From: Sphingomonadales bacterium
GTDB lineage: Bacteria; Pseudomonadota; Alphaproteobacteria; Sphingomonadales; Sphingomonadaceae
NCBI GenBank assembly: GCA_020200935.1
Contig: JAIVHR010000166.1
Location: forward strand, 1 to 18,205
DNA: 18,205 nucleotides
Direction: 5' to 3'
Positions 13,477 through 18,205 of the stretch are shown one piece after another (position 1 is the stretch's first letter; each line of letters starts with the position of its first letter). The position numbers and the translations under genes were made by a program. The notes under the pieces were generated by a model. That model searched no databases and was not told the DNA's origin. It was given only the letters and a program-made list of their open reading frames with translations.

Positions 13477-14285
13477 CCAGAAAGGGGGGCGACGGGCCGC
13501 TTTCCGGGCGCTTCAGGCGGGCCTGGAATGTTAGCCACATCCCGGTCGACAAGATCGAGGACGGCCCGCGCTTGCGGCCTGTCGACGAAGTCTGGGCGCG
13601 CGATCTCGGCCACCGCATGTTGTCCGACGGGCAAGCGACACCGATCGAGGTGATACCGGCAGGCGAGAATTTTCAGCTGGTGATAGGCGCCCACCGGCTC
13701 GATGCCGCGCGTCAATATAGAGGCTTGTCGCCGATCGAGGCGTTGATCCTCGACCCCGCCATCGCCGAGCGCCGGATTGCCATGCTGCTCGCCGATCACG
13801 GCGAGAGCGGCGGGCGTTCGATCGCCACGCCGGCCCTCGCCGCGGACATCCATGCGCTGCTCGGGATCGTCAGAACCGATGCGGAGCCCCCGACCCATGA
13901 GGAGAGACTGGCCCGGATCGCGACCCTGTTCGCAGTTTCGACCGACGAGGTCGGGCGGCTGCTCGATATTCATCGCCTGATACGGGCGCGGGTGATGGCG
14001 ATGCTGGAGGAACTGTCGATCGGCCTCGCCGAGCTCGAGGCGCTCGCCCGGCTCGATCCCGCCGAACAGGAAAAGGTCGCCTATCTGTTGCTCGGCGGGG
14101 CCGAGAGCGTGGCAGAGGCCGTCGGCCAGCTGCCGAGGCGGCAGCATGAGGCGGTATCAAGGCCGCGCGTCGATGCCTTCATCGCCCTGTTCGAGCAGAT
14201 GAGCCTGGCCGAAAAGGAAGCGGCGCTTGCCCGGCTTCGACCGCTGGCGCCGCCCTCGGTCGCGATCCGCTGGACGGGGCACTGA
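13473..14285 (+). CDS. ParB-like N-terminal domain protein of the phage type
   Basis: The 270-residue protein has a ParB/sulfiredoxin-like fold at the N-terminus: VSHIPVDKIEDGPRLRPVDE, a GQATPIEV strand, and IGAHRLDAAR (71-80), which corresponds to the ParB GxxRxxA box. A central helical part (about 120-200) reads ERLARIATLFAVSTDEVGRLLDIHRLIRA, split here as a helix-turn-helix-like region around LFAVSTDEVGRLLDIH, and the C-terminus is helical. It starts in an ATGA overlap with ner, so the two are translated together. Such proteins occur beside ner and transposase A in Mu-like phages of alphaproteobacteria; chromosome partition is unlikely since no ParA is present. Confidence 0.7.
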   Translation: MTRKGGDGPLSGRFRRAWNVSHIPVDKIEDGPRLRPVDEVWARDLGHRMLSDGQATPIEVIPAGENFQLVIGAHRLDAARQYRGLSPIEALILDPAIAERRIAMLLADHGESGGRSIATPALAADIHALLGIVRTDAEPPTHEERLARIATLFAVSTDEVGRLLDIHRLIRARVMAMLEELSIGLAELEALARLDPAEQEKVAYLLLGGAESVAEAVGQLPRRQHEAVSRPRVDAFIALFEQMSLAEKEAALARLRPLAPPSVAIRWTGH

Positions 14286-14333
14286 GGGCGGCCGGTCCGA
14301 CCGCCTCCGACGCATCCGAATTTTTCGCTTTAG

Positions 14334-15394
<1,061 letters not shown>

Positions 15395-15395
<1 letters not shown>

Positions 15396-15670
15396 TGGGA
15401 GGAATTGCGGCTTGGGGTGTGTTGGCCGGAATCGTGGCGCTTTCTTTTATTTCAGTTTCGCTCAGCTTTCTGGGGAAGGGACGACCATTCTTTCTGTCAA
15501 TGCTCTTGCTACTCGCGGCGGTTGCATTTGTTGGAGGTTTCCAAAGCCCGGGCCGCAACATGCTAGGCAATCTGTTCATTTCGACATTTTGGATGATTTT
15601 GGTCGGGGTGACCTCTGCAATAGCCGGTGTGGCGGGCTATTATCTGCGAAACAAGCGAAAGAAAACCTGA
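15395..15670 (+). CDS. Small membrane protein between mdh and sucD
   Basis: The 91-residue product has three hydrophobic segments, about 5-24, 33-48 and 60-83, and a basic tail (LRNKRKKT) that would sit in the cytoplasm. I do not recognise a family. Base composition is visibly less GC-rich than in its neighbours, with TTT, ATT and TTG codons that they avoid, which fits either an acquired gene or a fast-evolving membrane protein. It starts in a TGATG overlap with mdh and ends 21 bases before sucD, so it should be made from the same transcript. It occupies the place where sucC is often found. Confidence 0.6.
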
Positions 15671-15691
15671 GGACTCGGAGAACCTAGTAAT

Positions 15692-16576
15692 ATGTCCATT
15701 CTCGTCGATAAAAACACCAAGGTCATCACCCAGGGGATGACCGGCGATACCGGCACCTTCCATACGCGGCAGGGGATGGAATACGGCACCCGGATGGTCG
15801 CCGGGGTGACGCCGGGGAAAGGCGGGCAGGAGCATCTCGGGCTGCCGGTCTACGATACCGTCGCCGAGGCGATGAAAGAGACGGGTGCGAATGCCAGCGT
15901 CGTCTATGTCCCGCCGCAGTTTGCCGCGGCTTCGATCATCGAGGCGATCGACGCACAAGTACCTCTGATCGTTGCAATAACCGAGGGCATTCCGGTGCTC
16001 GACATGGTCAAGGTCAAGGCGAAACTCGAAACCTCCGCTTCGCGGCTGATCGGGCCGAATTGTCCGGGCGTTCTCACCCCCGACGAATGCAAGATCGGCA
16101 TCATGCCGGGAAAGATCTTCAAGAAGGGTTCGGTCGGCGTGGTCTCCCGATCGGGCACCTTGACCTACGAGGCGGTCCACCAGACGACGCAGGTCGGGCT
16201 CGGCCAGTCGACCGCGGTCGGCATCGGCGGTGATCCGGTCAACGGCACCAGCTTCATCGATGTGCTCGAGATGTTCCTCGGCGACGAGGAGACCGAATCG
16301 ATCGTCATGATCGGCGAGATCGGCGGCAGCGCGGAGGAAGAGGCCGCGCAGTTCCTCGCCGACGAGGCGAAGGCCGGGCGCTCCAAGCCGGTGGTCGGCT
16401 TCATCGCCGGGCGCACCGCGCCGCCGGGCCGCCGCATGGGCCATGCCGGCGCGATCGTCTCGGGCGGCAAGGGCGGCGCCGAGGACAAGATCGCGGCGAT
16501 GGAGGCCGCCGGCATCGCGGTTTCTCCGAGCCCGGCGGAACTAGGCACCACGCTCGCGGATTTGCTCAAGGGTTGA
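15692..16576 (+). CDS. sucD: Succinyl-CoA synthetase alpha subunit
   Basis: The 294-residue subunit carries the CoA-binding N-terminal domain ([24 protein letters not shown]), the [11 protein letters not shown] and [12 protein letters not shown] segments, and the phosphohistidine loop [13 protein letters not shown] with His251, equal to His246 in E. coli. It interconverts succinyl-CoA and succinate with NTP, together with SucC, which is not found in this window. Length is normal and the sequence is unbroken. GGAG lies about 11 bases before the ATG. It is followed after 56 bases by sucA. Confidence 0.95.
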   Translation: MSILVDKNTKVITQGMTGDTGTFHTRQGMEYGTRMVAGVTPGKGGQEHLGLPVYDTVAEAMKETGANASVVYVPPQFAAASIIEAIDAQVPLIVAITEGIPVLDMVKVKAKLETSASRLIGPNCPGVLTPDECKIGIMPGKIFKKGSVGVVSRSGTLTYEAVHQTTQVGLGQSTAVGIGGDPVNGTSFIDVLEMFLGDEETESIVMIGEIGGSAEEEAAQFLADEAKAGRSKPVVGFIAGRTAPPGRRMGHAGAIVSGGKGGAEDKIAAMEAAGIAVSPSPAELGTTLADLLKG

Positions 16577-16632
16577 TCAATTCCGCGCCCGGGGCCAGAT
16601 CGGGCGCATTCGCGGGCTAAGGACGGCATATA

Positions 16633-18205
16633 ATGGGCCTTGAAGGTTTCGACTTCTCGGAGATCGAGGGGGTCAGTCCGTCTTTCGTCGAAGGGCTGTA
16701 CCGGCGCTTCAAGGCGAATCCGGAAAGCGTCGAGGCGAGCTGGCGCGAATTTTTCGAAGGCCTCGAGGAAACGGCGAGCGGACCGAGCTGGCAGCGGCCG
16801 AACTGGCCGCTCGCCGATACCGATGCGCTGACCGCGGGACTGGATCCGACGCAGATGACGCTCGCGGGCGCCGAATCGGCTCCGTCGGCGCCGGCCTATT
16901 CGAAGTCGCTTTCGACCGACGAGATCGAGCGCGCGGCGGGCAACTCGATCCGCGCGATGATGCTGATCCGCACCTATCGCGTACGCGGTCATCTCGCCGC
17001 CGATCTCGATCCGCTGAAGCTCCACAAGCGCGAGCTGCCCGCCGATCTGACGCCCGATTTCCACGGCTTCGGCGAGGGCGAGCTCGACACGCCGGTCTAT
17101 CTCGGCGGAGCGCTCGGGCTGGAAACCGCGACCGTCAACGAGCTCGTCGCGATCCTGCGGGAGAATTACTGCGGACCCGTCGGCCTCGAATATATGCATA
17201 TCAACGACCTCGAGGAGCGGCGATTCCTGCAGGAGCGGATGGAGGGCGAGGAAAGCTCGATCCAGTTCACCAAGCGGGGCAAGAAGGCGATCCTCGCCAA
17301 GGTCATCCAGTCCGAGCAATGGGAAAACTATCTCGGCAAGAAATATGTCGGCACCAAGCGTTTCGGGCTCGATGGCGGTGAATCGATGGTCCCGGCGCTC
17401 GAGGCGGTGATCAAATATGGCGGCGCCGACGGCGTGCGCGAGATCGTCATCGGCATGGCGCATCGCGGCCGGCTGAACGTGCTCGCGAATGTGATGGGCA
17501 AGCCGTTCCGCGCAATCTTCCATGAATTCGCCGGCGGCGCCTCGAATCCCGAGCATGTCGGCGGCTCGGGCGACGTCAAATATCACCTCGGCACCTCGAC
17601 CGACCGCGAATTCGACGGAATCAGCGTCCATATGTCGCTGGTCCCGAACCCCTCGCATCTCGAGGCGGTCGATCCGGTGGTGCTCGGCAAGACGCGCGCG
17701 ACGCAGCTGATGCGCGAGGATCTGACCGAGCATAAGGAAGTGCTGCCGGTGCTGCTGCATGGCGACGCGGCCTTTGCCGCCCAGGGCATCGTCGCCGAAT
17801 GTTTCGGCTTTTCGGGCATCCCCGGCTACAATACCGGCGGCTGCATCCATTTCGTCATCAACAATCAGATCGGCTTCACGACGAGCCCGCAGTTCGCGCG
17901 CTCCTCGCCCTATCCGTCGGACATCGCCAAGATGGTCCAGGCGCCGATCCTCCACGTCAATGGCGACGATCCCGAGGCGGTTACCTTCGCCTGCAAGCTC
18001 GCGGTCGAATTCCGCCAGACCTTCCGCCGCGACGTCGTCATCGACATGTGGTGCTATCGGCGCTTCGGCCACAATGAAGGCGACGAGCCGAGCTTCACCC
18101 AGCCGGTCATGTACCGGGCGATCAAGGACCATCCGAAGGTCTCGAAGATCTACGGCGAACGGCTCTGCACCGAGGGGGTGGTCGACGAAAAGTGGATCGA
18201 GGAGA
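16633..18205 (+). CDS. sucA: 2-oxoglutarate dehydrogenase E1 component, 5' part
   Basis: The frame is open from the ATG at 16633 to the window edge (524 residues of a usual 930 or so). It starts with the E2-binding region (SPSFVEGLYRRFKANPESVE), continues with SIRAMMLIRTYRVRGHL and LDPLKL, and has GMAHRGRLNVL at about 274-284, the thiamine diphosphate/Mg segment GDAAFAAQG (377-385) with NNQIGF (410-415), and CYRRFGHNEGDEP. E1 decarboxylates 2-oxoglutarate in the TCA cycle complex with SucB and Lpd. No gaps are seen relative to the E. coli protein. A 655-residue open frame on the other strand (18132-16165) is a GC-rich shadow. Confidence 0.96.
   Translation, partial: MGLEGFDFSEIEGVSPSFVEGLYRRFKANPESVEASWREFFEGLEETASGPSWQRPNWPLADTDALTAGLDPTQMTLAGAESAPSAPAYSKSLSTDEIERAAGNSIRAMMLIRTYRVRGHLAADLDPLKLHKRELPADLTPDFHGFGEGELDTPVYLGGALGLETATVNELVAILRENYCGPVGLEYMHINDLEERRFLQERMEGEESSIQFTKRGKKAILAKVIQSEQWENYLGKKYVGTKRFGLDGGESMVPALEAVIKYGGADGVREIVIGMAHRGRLNVLANVMGKPFRAIFHEFAGGASNPEHVGGSGDVKYHLGTSTDREFDGISVHMSLVPNPSHLEAVDPVVLGKTRATQLMREDLTEHKEVLPVLLHGDAAFAAQGIVAECFGFSGIPGYNTGGCIHFVINNQIGFTTSPQFARSSPYPSDIAKMVQAPILHVNGDDPEAVTFACKLAVEFRQTFRRDVVIDMWCYRRFGHNEGDEPSFTQPVMYRAIKDHPKVSKIYGERLCTEGVVDEKWIEE

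Noticed and set aside
13473..14285. Chromosomal or plasmid partition ParB
   Set aside because: No ParA neighbour and no parS-like sites seen; coupling to ner points to the phage-type ParB-like group.
14286..14330. Rho-independent terminator after the ParB-like gene
   Set aside because: The stem GGCGG/CCGCC is only 5 bp and the T-run (about 14321) is not next to it.
16165..18132. Open frame of 655 residues on the minus strand opposite sucD and sucA
   Set aside because: It is antisense to two clearly homologous genes, has low-complexity Arg/Ala-rich content and no family likeness; typical GC-rich shadow frame.

Overview
The window is a GC-rich chromosomal segment. Gene content and order (sdhB, a hotdog thioesterase and zapE upstream of mdh, sucD and the 2-oxoglutarate dehydrogenase E1 gene) plus CGTCA...TGACG palindromic intergenic repeats suggest an alphaproteobacterium, most likely a Sphingomonadales member. 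This is inferred from protein content and repeat style; no rRNA or tRNA was seen.

Left part (1-4200): the 3' end of an M20 carboxypeptidase-like gene, then on the minus strand a jacalin-like lectin fused to an aerolysin-type pore-forming domain. Divergent from it lies a clan-CD C13 (legumain-like) peptidase gene that overlaps a SAM methyltransferase gene. A 19-bp near-perfect palindrome sits between the divergent pair. A metallo-beta-lactamase-fold gene that lacks its N-terminal part follows.

Middle (4200-9320): palindromic repeats, a minus-strand run of a 57-residue small gene, an XRE-type regulator and an FMN-dependent alpha-hydroxy-acid dehydrogenase, then on the plus strand an ATP-grasp ligase, creD and sdhB. 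Four genes between about 3.45 and 8.77 kb carry losses at their 5' end or interior: the MBL gene lacks its start, the hydroxy-acid dehydrogenase has lost its catalytic SNHGGRQLDG segment in frame, and creD and sdhB have lost internal segments with frameshifts. Because sdhB is a core TCA gene, either the assembly is damaged here or intact copies exist elsewhere.

Right part (9300-18205): thioesterase, zapE and a secreted M20 peptidase look intact. Between that peptidase and mdh lies a phage-type regulatory cassette: a CI/S24-like repressor facing a Ner-like protein whose start codon overlaps the repressor start, and a ParB-like gene coupled to ner. It has the form of a Mu-like phage early region without transposase or structural genes. 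mdh, a small AT-richer membrane protein, sucD and sucA (cut by the window edge) then form a TCA-cycle run; sucC is not present in it.

The candidates most worth following are the divergent protease/pore-former pair, the orphan Ner/ParB switch with overlapping starts and a clear operator, and the clustered gene losses.
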